Positions 23,812-37,090 of a stretch of DNA of 64,000 nt are shown here, one piece after another. The DNA comes from Cryptomeria japonica. Lineage: Eukaryota; Streptophyta; Pinopsida; Cupressales; Cupressaceae. The stretch spans positions 138,016,897 to 138,080,896 of the forward strand of contig NC_081407.1 of NCBI RefSeq assembly GCF_030272615.1, read 5' to 3'. The first letter of the stretch is position 1; each line of letters begins with the position of its first letter. Below the pieces are notes generated by a model. It saw only the letters and a program-made list of their open reading frames with translations, was not told the DNA's origin and made no database searches. A program made the translations under genes and the position numbers.

Positions 23812-24024
23812 TTATAGTTCCTTCGGATGACCTCTCTTCATCATCATAGGCTTTGATAGTGATTTTTTTTTAGGATCAATAGTTTGCTTAGAGAAGCCCA
23901 ATGCATGGATAAGCTTTAGAGTACATATATTGAGACCAGCTCCTCCATCTATTAATACTCTTTTTACCCAATGTTTATAGACTAAGACCTCGATATATAG
24001 TGGGGTATTATGCAGATGATTCAA
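23812..24024 (-). pseudogene. Aspartic protease of element A
   Basis: The minus strand reads KRVLIDGGAGLNICTLKLIHALGF, the retropepsin-like catalytic site with DGGAG in place of the common D[TS]G[AS]. About 150 bp further the ILLGRPWIH motif, the usual second block of gypsy proteases, is readable around 23730. A TAG right after it breaks the frame. Its role is Gag-Pol cleavage. Confidence 0.75.
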
Positions 24025-24093
24025 GGAGACATCATCCTATTCAGAAAAAGATATGTTGTGTGGCATTGTCATATGGGCCACCATGGCTTGGAA

Positions 24094-26548
24094 TCAATCA
24101 ATATCCAGATCATTTGGAATGGTTGTTTTGATAAGATATTTCTCCAAGATATCCTTGTGTTTTGGTGAAAGTTTGAGCAACTCGAGTATAGATATATGAG
24201 CGGGTGTTCTCCGTAATTGATCAACCAAGTTATATTGAGTCTTGGGGAGAGTTGTTGATGTTGATGTGTTCCCTTTCAAGACATATTTTTGTGCTCTTGT
24301 GGTCATATTTATCGACGCATGTGCTTGTTTGTCTTTGATTTTTATGACATTCACTTGATTTTCACATGCCGATATGTGATTGATGGTATTTTTTGTATAT
24401 GTGATTAATACGAGCTCCTTTGGTGTTGTTTGATGTTGACGCTCCTCCTTTATCATAATTGGGAAGAGGATTTTTGAAAGCTTCATGGTCACTATTGGTT
24501 TTATGACCATTGATCATTAAGTCACCCTTGTCTATCATGTCTTGAACTATGTTCTTCAACCTCATGTAATCATTCATATTATGCCCCTTGTTTCAATTAT
24601 AATCATAATAATGTGAGTCATTCCACCATGGTGGCTTGACTTGGGGTTCAAAGTTGCTTGTGGCTGGCAATGTGATGATCTTATTTGCCAATAGATCCTA
24701 AAATGTTGATTCTAAGGTTTGTCCTAATGGCATGTATATTCATCGATACGGGAAAGCATTAGTGTTGCCTCTTTGGTTTGTGTTGTTCCCTTGGTTGTTA
24801 TTGTTGTTGCCTTGGTAATTTTTGTTGTTGTTTGACGTTGAAGCTCCTTGGTTGGTATTTCGTCGATAAGTGTTAGTGCCTTGATTAGCACTTTTTTTTA
24901 TCATTATTGGATGGTGGGTTTCCTGATAAATTCAACACTGGTTGTTTAGACTTCACATTGTTGGTAGCGATTACCCCATCATTAACAATATTTTTGTTCC
25001 TTGTCCAAAATCTAGACTTGTCTGAATTGTTGTTATTGTTTTGATTGTTAAAGGTGTTACTATTTGATGAATTAACACCTTCCTTAAAGAACTTCAATGT
25101 TCCTTTCTTGATGGAAGCTTCCTCTACTATTTTGTGTGTCAATGTTTTGTGACTATGATTTGAGTAGAAGATTTCCATCTTTTCCTTTTTAGGCACATCT
25201 CATGGATATCTTGAGACCATGCGCCTCCATCGTTGTAGAAACACCATGAATGTTTCATTGTTCTTTTGTTTTGTGTTACACACATCCAACATGGTGATTG
25301 CATGGTGGATGTTATAAGAGTATTGTGTTATGAATTTATTCACCAACTCATCAAATGATCTTATGGGAGGTGTGAGTTTTGATAACCACTCCATTGTTTG
25401 TCCTCCCAAACTTCTTGTAAATAATCTCATTAAGCATGTGTCATTGTGAGCAAACTCTAAGCTCATGGTACAAAATTCCTGAACGTGATCACGGGGATCA
25501 CTCTTACCATCATATTTGTCATACTTTGGTATATCTGAATTTGGGGGAAAAGGTACCATGCTCAACTTCCTATCAAAAGGATAAGGACAAATTTTTTCTA
25601 ATGAATATCACATTGTGGTCCCTTGTTGCATGTCCTACATTTGTCTTTGAAGTGTTTGGAGTTGTTGTGTAAGATCAGATAGAGGCACATTTGTCCTTTA
25701 ATGGGGAGCTTCCCCTTGTTCATTAAGATTGTCCCGATTGCGGGCATGGTCTTGTTCATGAGTCTTGTCTTGTTCATGGGTGTGATCTTGGTTGTGTTTG
25801 TGTTCTTGATCATGTGCCTCTTCTGCTCTCCATTATTCTTGATAAGCATAGTTTCTCGCTTTTGTTCTTGAAATTCTCTCATCTATATTCCTTAAGTTTT
25901 CTCTGTCGAAATCCTCAGGAATATTGACTCCTTTTATAGTTATCATGAGTAGATATTTTTCCTTATCCGCTTCTATAAGTCTTTCTATGAGTTTTTGGAA
26001 AGATGCATTCTCTTGACATTCTTGGAGAAGTTCATCAGTGATCTTTCTTTCTCCCATATTCACATATTCATCAAAAGGACTAGATAGTCTACTAATCCTA
26101 CTTGATTCTGGTTGTGATTCTTTCTTTGTGTTTCTTTGAGATTGAGTGACAACAGGCATTAATATATCTCTACTGTAGTGAATTCTTCTTCTTCTATTGG
26201 GGTTCTTGGTGGAGTTGGTGGCTCAGGTCGAGCCTCGTTGTAAGTGATAAGAAACTTTGGAAACAAAGTGGGGTTAATCCTTCCTCCACTATTAAGGTGT
26301 TGGTTCAATGCTACTTTTTGAATGTAATCCCTACTTCCCAAAAGTTCGTTGTCAAATTCATTGGTTTTTCCTTGGATATACAACTGCACATGATGCAAGA
26401 ATGCGCGATGTGATGTAAAGAGTTGACGGTTGATATAGAGAAATTTATTCCTTTTGATAAGTGCCTTAGAACTAGGTTGTCTCTTCTTCAACTTAGTCTT
26501 TTGATGAAGACTTCTTCTTCTCAAAATATGGGGAGTGGTCATACACAA
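24094..26548 (-). pseudogene. Gag region of gypsy element A, broken
   Basis: The central part (25200-25565) matches the retrotransposon Gag core: KYDGKSDPRDHVQEF, LMRLFTRSLGGQTMEWLSKL, FDELVNKFITQYSYN and KQKNNETFMVFLQRWR. Upstream frames (25833-26548) encode a basic N-terminus and an acidic coiled stretch. Downstream frames to 24094 are Asn/Lys-rich and lead to the protease. No zinc knuckle is visible. The product would coat the RNA genome. At least four frame breaks are present. Confidence 0.75.
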
Positions 26549-27632
26549 ATGATCAATGTTGACGTTGATGTTTGGATATGGATACTTTGTTTTGGAAACT
26601 CAAGTTTACTTGTCAAGTAGAAGTTTAGTTTGATTCGTTTCTATGACAAAGTGTGTCAAATGATATGAGTCAAGTTTCATGATCTAGAAACTTAATTTGA
26701 CAACTTGAGAACCTAACTAGGTATTGATTTGATAGGATTCATTGGATGGTGGAACCTTTGATCATTGTTCTGATACTCCTTAATCTTATTGGATGAAATC
26801 TAATCTCAAGCTAGTTGAAGATTTGAAAACTCTTTCTAAGAGTGCTTTGTTGGATTCAGAAATTTCTCACTTATGATCCTTTTTTAAAGTTTTGTTGCTG
26901 AATTTGTCAAAGGACCTAAAAGGGTATCCGAAACTATTGATGGAAATTTCCCAATGTGACTAGTTTGCTCTTTGTTTTTCAATAATTTTGACCATGTGCT
27001 AGAATAGAGACCGGATGTGCTAAAGGATGCTCTCAAAGCACTACAAAATATTCCAAATGCACTATGCTACCTCTCAAATGCACTATTATATATTGTTTTG
27101 ACAACACAATTGTTGAATAGGTTATGTGCTAATATGTCCCTTTGACGTGCTGATGTTTGGTATACATGCGCTATAATATAGGCTGATGCTTTTATGCGCT
27201 ACAATGATGGTGACAAATGATATCTGAATTCTTACCAGTGTGATAATGATTATGTGCTAATGTGAGTGACGAAAGCGCTAACTATTGGTTGGAATGCGCT
27301 ATTGAATGGTTGAGATGTGCTAGGATGTTGCTCATATGTGCTAACTATCCTAATAATTTTGTTTTGATGTTCTTGTTGTGATGTTGAGAAATAACTTTTG
27401 TGACTTGATGGATGATTTTTTGAAAATGACTTGAAAACACAACAAATAGAAGTGATAACAACTTGTCTATGCTAAACAAATAGTGTATGTTCTTTTGAGG
27501 ATATTTTCAAATCCTCAATGTTTTTCACTGGTTTGGATTACAAAAAGATAGATCAAGCAGACTCTTTATTCAAGGGTCATCGACAATATCATAGCCCACT
27601 AGTCTCGATACTCCGTTAGCTCAAACAACATT
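26549..27632. repeat. Leader of element A with TGYGCTA repeat array
   Basis: Non-coding. From about 26990 to 27345 some eleven copies of TGTGCTAA/TGCGCTAT and relatives lie 15-50 bp apart, opposite in orientation to the array at 14040-14510. The leader continues past copia-1 at 34313. Confidence 0.7.
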
Positions 27633-27637
27633 GTCAC
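27633..27637. repeat. Target site duplication of copia-1 (GTCAC; partner 34308-34312)
   Basis: GTCAC flanks both LTRs directly. The preceding TT is shared as well, so seven bases match. Confidence 0.85.
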
Positions 27638-28700
27638 TGTTAGGTCCCGGAGACAACTGAGAGGGGGGGTGAATATGTTGTCTAATAAATTCAAACCAAA
27701 AACAACTTAACCAACTTAATGCTTAATACTGATAAACCAGTTAAGTATACCAGTAGATAGTTTTAACAGTTAATTGCTATACCGATAAAGATTAATGCAT
27801 GAAACATAAACACAAAGTCATCCACAACACACAACACCAATATTTGTACGTGGAAACCCTGTAAGGGGAAAAACCATGATGGGAAACCTTACCCACAATT
27901 AGATGATACTACTACAGATAGTAAGTGTACATAAATGGGGTCTGCACATGCAGAAAGGCCAACAGCCTAGAGCTCACTGCTCAATCACAAAATGGGAGTC
28001 ACACTGACTACAGTTGGATGGTTAAATCCAATAAGAATGTACTGCACAAAATAGCATCTTCATATGCTAGATTCAATACTGGTGTAATGCTGATATGCTT
28101 TCACAAAAACCTAGCTTCACCTTCAAATGATGTCTGTGTGTATTGCACTGCTTAATCTTGCATATACCTTCACACAATCCTTTTTTGCATTCCACACTTG
28201 ATCTTACAAATAAGATCTTACATTTATACCATAACCTAAAGACCAATTTTAGAAGGTCAGCTCTATAAAATATTACAATAAAAAGCATTTTACAAACAAT
28301 ATAATATCGGATGCAATAATCGATTGAACATGTCATCTTAATGCATTTACAACAATAATTAATCATCTCCGTAGCATGCCATGCTGATCTGGAAAAGATA
28401 ATCCTGCTGGTGTAACCCTAGATAACCTTGGACCTATTTGTCGATAAAAGAAAATATGCAAATATGAATATACCAATTATTAATTCATTAAGATAAGATG
28501 TCCATACGATGTCTTCGATATTACCAAGTGTCTTCCATATCATTCCAAGTGTTAGTGATCATTATATCTTGCCGATGTAACCATATACTAGTAATTGTGC
28601 AATAGTTACTTGCTTGCTAGTGAATGCTGCTGGATCTCCAAAGTGCTAGTGTTTTAGTAGGTGTTGACATCAATGACTAAACCATACCAAAATACCAACA
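27638..28700 (-). repeat. 3' LTR of copia-1
   Basis: 1063 bp, TG...CA, with the purine-rich 'gagaggggggg' box near its plus-strand start and a 'ggaaaccc...aaaaaccatg' block. The other LTR is 76 bp shorter owing to one deletion near 33980. Confidence 0.92.
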
Positions 28701-28717
28701 ATCTCCCCCTTTGGCAT
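28701..28717 (-). promoter_or_regulatory. Polypurine tract of copia-1
   Basis: Reads ATGCCAAAGGGGGAGAT on the minus strand, directly before the 3' LTR. Confidence 0.85.
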
Positions 28718-29091
28718 TGATGGCAGCACAAGATGGAAAAACCATCAAGGTGCCAAAATAGAAATGCCAAATACCAAAAACCAACAATCTCCAAAAAGAT
28801 CATAACCAGAAATCAAAATACATACAAAGAGTAATAGTCTCTCCCAAATAACAATCTCTCCCCCTGGGAGCAACATGTGTTATCCAAAGTTTTCAATACC
28901 AATCTCTCTTCAAAAGATAATGTATTTTTCCATAGATATATCTCCCCCTTTGACATCAAATGCCAAAGTCATATAAAATACCAATCAATTCAATATACCA
29001 ACTACTCCCCCTGAGAAGTAGCTTCCTCATCAAAGACCGGAGTAAAAGATTTGTTTGTTAATTCTGTCGGTTGATGACAATCATCAACTGT
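28718..29091. other. 3' untranslated region of copia-1
   Basis: Lies between the RNase H stop codon and the polypurine tract. It carries two further 'ctccccct' purine-tract-like blocks (28855-28865 and 28941-28950 regions). No coding sequence. Confidence 0.6.
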
Positions 29092-32000
29092 TTAAGTCTC
29101 TGTCGGTGGTGGTATGAATCCAAGCTGATCTCTGAGATATTCAAAAGTCTCCTTGGGCAAAGGTTTTGTAAAGATATCTGCAAGTTGTTCTTTAGTATTC
29201 ACATAAACCAGTTTTATCTCCTTTTCTTCAACTTTTTCCCTTAGAAAATTCAGTTTGATAAAAACATGTTTTGTTTTAGAATGTAGTACTAGATTCTTAG
29301 ATATATCAATTGCTGCAGTGTTATCACAATATATAGTAATATGTTCCTTGCATTTTACCTTTATGTCTTTCAACATTTGCTTAAGCCATAGTACCTGTGT
29401 ACAGTTAGTTGCTGCCGCAACATATTCTGATTTTGTTGTTGATAAAGATGTACAACTATGTTTCTTACTCAACCAAGAAACTAGTCTATTTCCAAGAAAG
29501 AATGCTCTGCCGGTGGTTCTTTTCCTATCATCCACATCTCCTGCCCAATTTGCATCTGTGTATGCACATAGATCAAAATTTTCATCTCTAGGATACCATA
29601 ATCCAAGATTTATAGTGCCTTGTAAGTACCGAAAAATCCTTTTTACTGCTGATTCATGATTTTCTTTAGGATTACTTTGAAATCTAGAAACAATACATAC
29701 TGCATTCATAATATCAGGTTTGGTTTGTGTCAAGTACAATAAACCTCCTATCATAGATTTGTATCTAGTTGGATTAATAGGTGTAGATTCATCCCTTTGA
29801 GATAATTTATCATTTGTAGTCATAGGTGTGCTTACCGGTTTAGAGTTCTCCATCCCAAATTTATTTAGTAACTCTTTCAAGTATTTGGATTGACTCAAGA
29901 ATATACCTTTGTCAGTCTGTGAAATCTACAATCCTAAAAAGAATTTTATTTTACCAATCATAGACATTTCAAATTCTTGCTGCATTTTAATAGAAAATTC
30001 TTTACATAATCCATCTTCTCCTCCAAAGATTATATCATCAACAAATACTTCTATAATCAAGATGTCATCATTAGTTACTTTGTAATATAAATTGTTATCT
30101 GCATTTCCTTTAGTAAAACCAATCTTTAAAAGATACTTATCCAATCTTGCATACCAAGCTCTTGGAGCTTGTTTTAATCCATACAAAGCTTTTCTTAACC
30201 TGCAAACCATATCATTGTCATCTGTCAAAGAAAATCCATCAGGTTTTTCAATATAGACTTCCTCTTCAAGATCTCCATTCAAGAATGCACATTTAATATC
30301 CATTTGATAAACTTTGTAGTTCTTGTGTGCTGCAAAAGCCAAGAATAATCTGACTGCCTCAATTCTAGCTACCAGTGCAAAGGTTTCATTGTAATCAACT
30401 CCTTCCTTCTGAGAATATCCCTTACACACTAGTCTTTCTTTATTTCTGACAACCTTACCATCTTCATTAAGTTTGTTTCTGAATACCCATTTGGTTCCAA
30501 TTACATTTTTATCTTTAGGCCGGGGAACTAATGTCCAAGTATTATTTTTCTCAATTTGTTCTAATTCTTCTTCCATAGCTTTAATCCAAAATTTATCTTC
30601 ACATGCCTCATTAATAGATGATGGTTCAATTTGAGAAATAAGACATACCTCTTCATTTGCCAATCTTCCTCTTGTCATAACTCCTTTAAATTTGTTTCCA
30701 ATTATCTGATCTTCAGAATGATTCAATCTTACATACCGGGGTGTCTTTGTTTGTTGTTGTTTTCAATTACTATGGAATCCTCAGATGGTACCGGGGTAAC
30801 TGGATCTTCATTCTGTACTAGTGGATTTAGTGTAGGTTCATTTGTCACAATTTCTGTTGTCGATTCAGAGTCTATATACCTTGAAGTTCCTCTAAATTGT
30901 TCATCAATTTTTACATTTGTACTCTCAACAATTTTCTGCAATCTCTTGTTAAAACATCTATATGCCTTGCTCTTAGATGAATAACCAAGAAATATTCTTT
31001 CATCACTTCTAAGATTAAATTTGCCAATATACTCATCTCTTCTGATATAACATTTACTTCCAAAAATTCTGAAATACTTAAGAGTAGGAGTATTACCAAA
31101 CCATAGTTCATGAGGGGTCTTATCGGTTTCACCTTTGATGTGAACTTTGTTGAATGTATCGACTATTGTACTGACTGATTCTCTCCAATATACATGTGGT
31201 AGGTTTGCTTCTGATAACATACTTCTTGCTCCATCCAAGATAGTTTTGTTTTTCATTTCAACAACTTCATTCTACTGTGGTGTCTGAGGTGTCTAAGGTG
31301 CTGATAGCTGTCTTCTGATTCCATTCACTTCACAGAATGTATTAAATTCCTTAGATGTAAATTCTCCTCCTTGATCTGATCTTAAACATTTGATTTTCTT
31401 ATTGGTTTCATTTTCAACCATTGCTTTGAACAGTTTGAATTTTCCAAGTGCTTCTGATTTTTCTCTGAGAAAAGTAACCCAACACATTCTAGAATAGTCA
31501 TCAATGATTAATATGAAATATCTATTACCTTGTAAGCTTTTAGTTCTAGCTGGACCACATAAATCAGTGTGAATCAAATCAAGAGCATTATTGGATTTTT
31601 CTGGAATACTTTTGAAACTAGCTCTAACTTTATTTCCAAATTGACATTCTTTACATACTATATTCTAAGGTTTGACAATTTTAGGTAAATCTCCAACTGC
31701 CTTAGTAGTACTGATTTTTACCATGCAATCAAATTTTACATGACAGAGTCTCTTATGCCATAACCAAATTTCATCTATATGTGCAATCAAGCATGTTTTT
31801 TCACTGTTATTCAAATGAAAGATATTACCTCTAGTCTGATTATTGGTTGCAATTTCCAAACCAGTTCTATTCATGATTTTGCATTCTCTATTTTTAAATT
31901 GTAACTGAAATCCTTTCTCAACTAATTGGCCAACACTCAAAAGATTATGCTTTAATCCTTCAACATAGTAAACATTGTCAGTGTTATGCTTACCATCAAG

Positions 32001-33264
32001 AGATATTATACCCTTACCTTTGATTGAACAAGCTTTGTCATCTCCAAATCTTACTAAACCTCCATTGTATTCTTGAAAGTTCAAGAATTTACCTTTGTCT
32101 CTAGTCATATGATGTGAGCATCCTGAGTCAATGATCCATTCATCCTTTACTTCAACTTTAGCTGGTAGGGCTTGTTCTAGCTGGTGGGGCTTGTTCTACC
32201 AGTTGAGCAGTAGGTGTTGGTTGATCTTCTGTTATAGCAACAGAAACCCATCCATTGTCTATCGGATCCTCATCAAAATCATCAGTCACACCTTCATCAA
32301 CAATGTAGCAAGATTTGTCTTTGTTCTTCTTAAATCTGTATCTCTGATATTCAGGGTTAGGCTTGTATGTTCTTCTAGCTTCTTCTCTTAGTCTAGCATG
32401 TCTATCAGGGCATCTCGAAGCCATATGATGAATCTTATTGCAGTTAAAACATTTAAAGGGTGCTTTACCTTCATACTTACTTCCAATAGGACCTTTAGGC
32501 ATTTTCCTTGCAAACAGTGCTTCAAGTTCTTCATTTTCTTTCCTGCTTTCCTCAAGTTCTCTTGCATAAAAGGCTTTCCAATCAGATTTGTCAAATGATG
32601 GAGCAGATGATGTTGATGCTTTAAAGTCTAAATCTATCTTAATAGTAGCAATAGGACCAAATTCCTCAATTTCAAAAGTTGAAAGTTTTTCAATCAATGC
32701 ATCCCTAGTTACTGATGTATTAGGTATTGTTCTCAACTCATTTATAGCAATAACCTTCATTTTATATGCCGGTGGCAATCCTCTTAAAACTTTTGAAACA
32801 ATTTCATCCTCACTTAAGGTTCCTCCATGACATTTAATACCCAAAACAATTTCATTTACTCTTTCCATAAAAGCAGAAATCCTTTCATCTTCTTCCATTT
32901 TCAGATGTTCATACCTAACCTGGAAGCTTTCAAGTTTTGCAATTTTGACTGTGGAATCTCCTTCATTCAGTGTTTCCAAATGATCCCAAATAGATTTAGC
33001 AGTAGACCTATCTGATAGTCCCATGATTTGTTGATCTGATAATGCGCTCAAAAGTGCTTCTCTTGCTTTGCAATCATTTTCTTCATCTTTAGCTAATCTG
33101 GGTGGATTAAGCTGACCAGGAGTAGCAGCAGTATAACCATTTTTTGTAACTTCCCAGATGTCTGTTCCAATGCAATTTAGATGTGCCTCCATTCTGATCT
33201 TCCATATGCCATAGTTGGTTCCATTAAGTTTAGGACTATCCTTCCTGAAATAGTTAGTAGACAT
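29092..33264 (-). pseudogene. copia-1 gag-pol polyprotein, broken
   Basis: Gag (33264-32158) opens MSTNYFRKDSPKLNGTNY, has the UBN2-type core and one zinc knuckle CFNCNKIHHMASRC. Protease carries DSGCSHHMT (about 32120). The integrase has HTDLCGP, DDYSRMCW and DQGGEFTSKEF, covering D,D,E. RT (30726-29926) has QMDIKCAFLNG and FVDDIIFGG; RNase H (29898-29092) has TDANWAGD, STTKSEYVA and CDNTAAI. Breaks are a shift at 32161-32198 caused by a 19-bp tandem duplication, TAG stops at about 31662, 31291 and 31279 (Gln positions of the PQTPQ-N motif), a shift near 30730, and a stop at 29928. The product would package, copy and integrate the element's RNA. Confidence 0.93.
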
Positions 33265-33306
33265 TGGATCTCCTCAAGTTGTTAAACTTCTGCAAAAGAG
33301 GACTAA

Positions 33307-33318
33307 GCTCTGATACCA
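33307..33318 (-). promoter_or_regulatory. Primer binding site of copia-1 (initiator tRNA-Met)
   Basis: Minus strand TGGTATCAGAGC, the standard plant initiator tRNA-Met complement, two bases inside the 5' LTR. Confidence 0.95.
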
Positions 33319-33320
33319 AT

Positions 33321-34307
33321 TGTTAGGTCCCAGAGACAACTGAGAGGGGGGGGTGAATCAGTTGTCTAATAAATTCAAACCAAAAACAACTTAACCAACT
33401 TAATGCTTAATACCTGTAAACCAGTTAAGTATGCCAGTAGATAGTTTTAACAGTTAATTACTATACCGGTAAAGATTAATGCATGAAACATAAACACAAA
33501 GTCATCCACAACACATAACACTAATATTTGTACATGGAAACCCTGTAAGGGGAAAAACCATGATGGGAAACCTTACCCACAATCAGATGGTACTACTGCA
33601 AATAGTAAGTGTACATAAATGGGGTCTGCACATGCAGAAAGGCCAACAGCCTAGAGCTCACTGCGCAATCACAAAATGGGAGTCACACTGACTACAGTTG
33701 GATGGTTAAATCCAATAAGAATGTACTACACAAAATAGCATCTTCATATGTTGGATTCAGTACTAGTGTAATGCTGATATGCTTTCACAAAAACCTAGCT
33801 TCACCTTCAAATGATGTCTACGTGTATTGCGCTGCTTAATCTCGCATATACCTTCACACAATCCTTTTTCGCATTTCACACTTGATCTTACAAATAAGAT
33901 CTTACATTTATACCATAACCTAAGACCAATTTTAGTAGGTCTTCTCTACAAGATATAACAATAAAAAGCATTTTATAAGGGTGTGCCATGCTGATCTGGA
34001 AAAGATAATCCTGCCAGTGTAACCCTAGATAACCCTGGACCTATTTGCTGGTAAAAGCAAATATGCATATATGAATATACCAATGATTAATTCATTAAGA
34101 TAAGATGTCCATACGATGTCTTCAATATTACCAAGTGTCTTCCATATCATTCCAAGTGCTGCTGATCATTATATCTTGCCGGTGTAACCATATACTAGTA
34201 ACTGTGCAATGGTTACTTGCTTGCCGGTGAGTGTTGTTGGATCTCCAAAGTGCTAGTGTTTTAGTAGGTGTTGACATCAATGACAAAACCATACTAAAAT
34301 ACCAATT
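33321..34307 (-). repeat. 5' LTR of copia-1
   Basis: 987 bp. It matches 27638-28700 apart from scattered substitutions and a 76-bp deletion near 33980. Its outer end reads ...ACCAATT where the partner has ...ACCAACA. Confidence 0.92.
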
Positions 34308-35633
34308 GTCACCCCCTAAGGGGCGCCCATTCTTTTGCCTTTGGTAAAAAATTAACTCAAAGTGAATTGCTTCACAATTGGGTTGTAATCTTGGGAGATA
34401 TATGGTGAGTGATCTTGGGGGCAGATTCTTCCCCACCCTTGCACTATAATATTGTCAATGTTTGGTAACTAACTTGCCTCAAAGCTTCTATTTCTATGGT
34501 TTTTAATTAGGCTTTCATTTGGCCTTCAATGATAAACTCCCTCAGGAGGCTTCCCAACCTTTAGAACAAAGACTTTACATATCTTAAAGATACTAGGGGA
34601 AGACTAATCACTTAGCAAAACAGTTGGAGTGGATTTCCATCAACCTCCACATTTGATTATAGTGGGTTGGAACACTTGGTGATAAAGTTCTTTTCCCACT
34701 TAGGTCGTTCCCCTCTCACCGGCCTTAATGGCACCCTAAGGGCAATTCAGAAGGGCAGGCCTTCTAAAGGATTTAATTGCTTGAAGTAAAAGAAAGCATA
34801 AAAGAGTGGTTTGATTTTTTTGTCACCCAATTAAGGGGAGAGCATATACCTACCACTTTCGAGACAAGGCAAACAATGTTCTTTTTATCCTTCCAAAGCA
34901 TTGATTTGCTAAGACCTATTTGGAGATGTTGCTCCAACAAGCATGGTGTTATTTTTAGTCCCACAAAACAATTTGTTTATTTAATATAGGAAATGAAATC
35001 CTAGTCAACTTAAAATAATGCACGTTGCTTTGAGATAGAAATTGCTTTGCAAAACAAAATGTGGATTGTTCTTTTTCATCTTGCAAACAAGTATTGATGG
35101 TGAATTTTAACCTTTGCAAGAAGATAAAAAATTGTTGTTGTTCTTTTTATAACCCAAAATTTGAAGTGTGAGCCTAACTTGCAAGAACGAAAATGTGAAG
35201 GTGTTGTTCTTTTAACCTTGCAAATTTGATTCCTTTTAAACCCTCAGATTGAAAATGTGAGTCTTTAACCAATTGAAACTTAATGAGATTGTTTTTAGCT
35301 TGAAAAGAAAATGAATTAATTTTAGCCAACTTTGAAAAAGCTAGAAAAATTAAATGCAAATCCTACTTTAACTCCTTCAATCCTACATCAAATTGTTAGA
35401 CTTGCAAGAAAACACAAGTCAGAAAAATCAAAATCATATGGTGAGGTTCACCAACCTAATTTTTTTTGACTCTGTTACAATTTTTTCTTCTCTGTCAGAG
35501 ATATGCACTAAACTTTTGCATAGATGTGCTACAATATGGTTCAAAAGTGTTAAATTATAGCACCTACGAGCTACTTTGATGCCCGAATGTGCTATACTGA
35601 TACTCCTATGCATTGAGATATCAGAAAAGGTTA
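34308..35633. other. Leader of element A between the two nested elements
   Basis: Begins with the GTCAC duplication of copia-1 and ends with GGTTA of element D (35629-35633). Non-coding. Near 35500-35600 it again shows TGTGCTA/TGCACTA cores of the leader array. Confidence 0.65.
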
Positions 35634-36785
35634 TGATGAGTACTAAGAGGGGGGATGAATTAGTATACCAAAAAATATTGTGATAAATCTTTTAAACAGT
35701 TTAACAGATAACTAGTGAAACAGATTCACTAATAAACCAGTTAAGATAAATTAAAACCAAATAGAAAACAAAGCATTCACCCACAAAAGCACAATCACCA
35801 TAACACAAGACATTTGACATGGAAACCCAAATGGGAAAAACCATGGTGAGCTGTAACTCACAAGTAACTATTTGCATAATAGAAACCAGACCGATTAAGG
35901 TCATACAATGTTCTTCACCAGAACAGATCCTGTTAGGAATCTAGATCTCTGTTAGGAGATAAGTCCTGTTAAAGACTACCTTGTTAAAGGATTTCAGATC
36001 CATAGTTGTGAACCACCTTGTTAGAGGATTTACAAAGGCTTTGTTGGGCCTACTTGGTTAAGGGTTTCAAACTTGTCGAAGATATTAGTAATCAACAAGT
36101 GAATGATCTAGATAATAGCATAGTATGCTTAATTAGATCCTTGATAGCTCATTGTTAATGCATTTTAGCATTACTTCAGTCTTCAATATCTCCACACTCT
36201 ATCTCTTCATACAGACCTAATCTTCTCTTCAATGATCGCACATAACCTCCTCTATTCTATCGCATACACATGCAAACCCTAGACATGATGTCCTTATAAA
36301 GGAATTTGATTTCATGTCGGTCCAATATAATTAGACTACAAGTTCCTAGGTACAGTGCATCTAGACACATTTGGTAACATGGCACAAACACACCACCAAA
36401 GTGTCACTGGATGATAACTCATCACACATTACAATAATACCAGTTGGTAACTCATCACAGATATATACCGGTTAATACCATATACCGATTACCAGTTGTC
36501 AAAAATGAAGACTGGAAGATCATAGTGTCCCGATCAAAAGTTAACTATCGTTTGGGTCCTTCGTACCACTTGAGATCCTCAAACTACTTGGGGTCTTCAT
36601 ACCACTTGGGATCTTCATTCTATCTGTGACCGGTAAACCATCTTCTGCAAAATACTGATAGTCTAAAGACTATACATTCAATAATACACAATACTGGTTG
36701 GAACAAGTACCGGTTGAGCATAACTCATGCATCAAGAAAGTGTGTGTCCATCAATGACAGTCAAAACATCATCAAAATGCCAACA
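35634..36785 (-). repeat. 3' LTR of element D
   Basis: 1152 bp, TGATGAGTAC...GCCAACA. It has one 'tcttcataccacttggg'-type unit fewer than the 5' LTR. Confidence 0.92.
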
Positions 36786-36802
36786 ATCCCCCCCTTTGGC
36801 AT
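36786..36802 (-). promoter_or_regulatory. Polypurine tract of element D
   Basis: Minus strand ATGCCAAAGGGGGGGAT next to the 3' LTR, almost the same as the tract of copia-1. Confidence 0.85.
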
Positions 36803-37090
36803 TGATGGAAACACTTAGGAAAATTTTGACATCTAAGTGTTTTTACAACAATAACACAAAAAAGATGCTACAATCAAAATTACTCCCCCTAAGCATATAC
36901 ACTACTCCCTTTGTAAAAATTACAAGTAAGTGCATGAAATGGTAACATTCACCAAAATTTTAATGTACACTACTCCCCCTTTGCCAAAAATGACAAAGTA
37001 ATGCAAAGTAACCCCTTTTTCCTTATAATAAAATAAAGTAGGAGTTCATGACAATAAGGAATGAAATTTCTAAAAAACAGATTTAAAGTT

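Larger units (their letters stand above)
27638..34307 (-). mobile_element. Ty1/copia retrotransposon copia-1, nearly complete, nested in element A
   Basis: About 6.67 kb on the minus strand: 5' LTR 33321-34307, initiator tRNA-Met primer site 33307-33318, gag-pol 33264-29092 in copia order (gag, protease, integrase, RT, RNase H), polypurine tract 28701-28717, and 3' LTR 27638-28700. It carries a handful of stops and two shifts, so this copy is inactive, though every domain is still easily read. Confidence 0.95.

Noticed and set aside
29255-29659. Plus-strand frames across copia-1 RNase H and RT
   Set aside because: Shadows of the minus-strand polyprotein.
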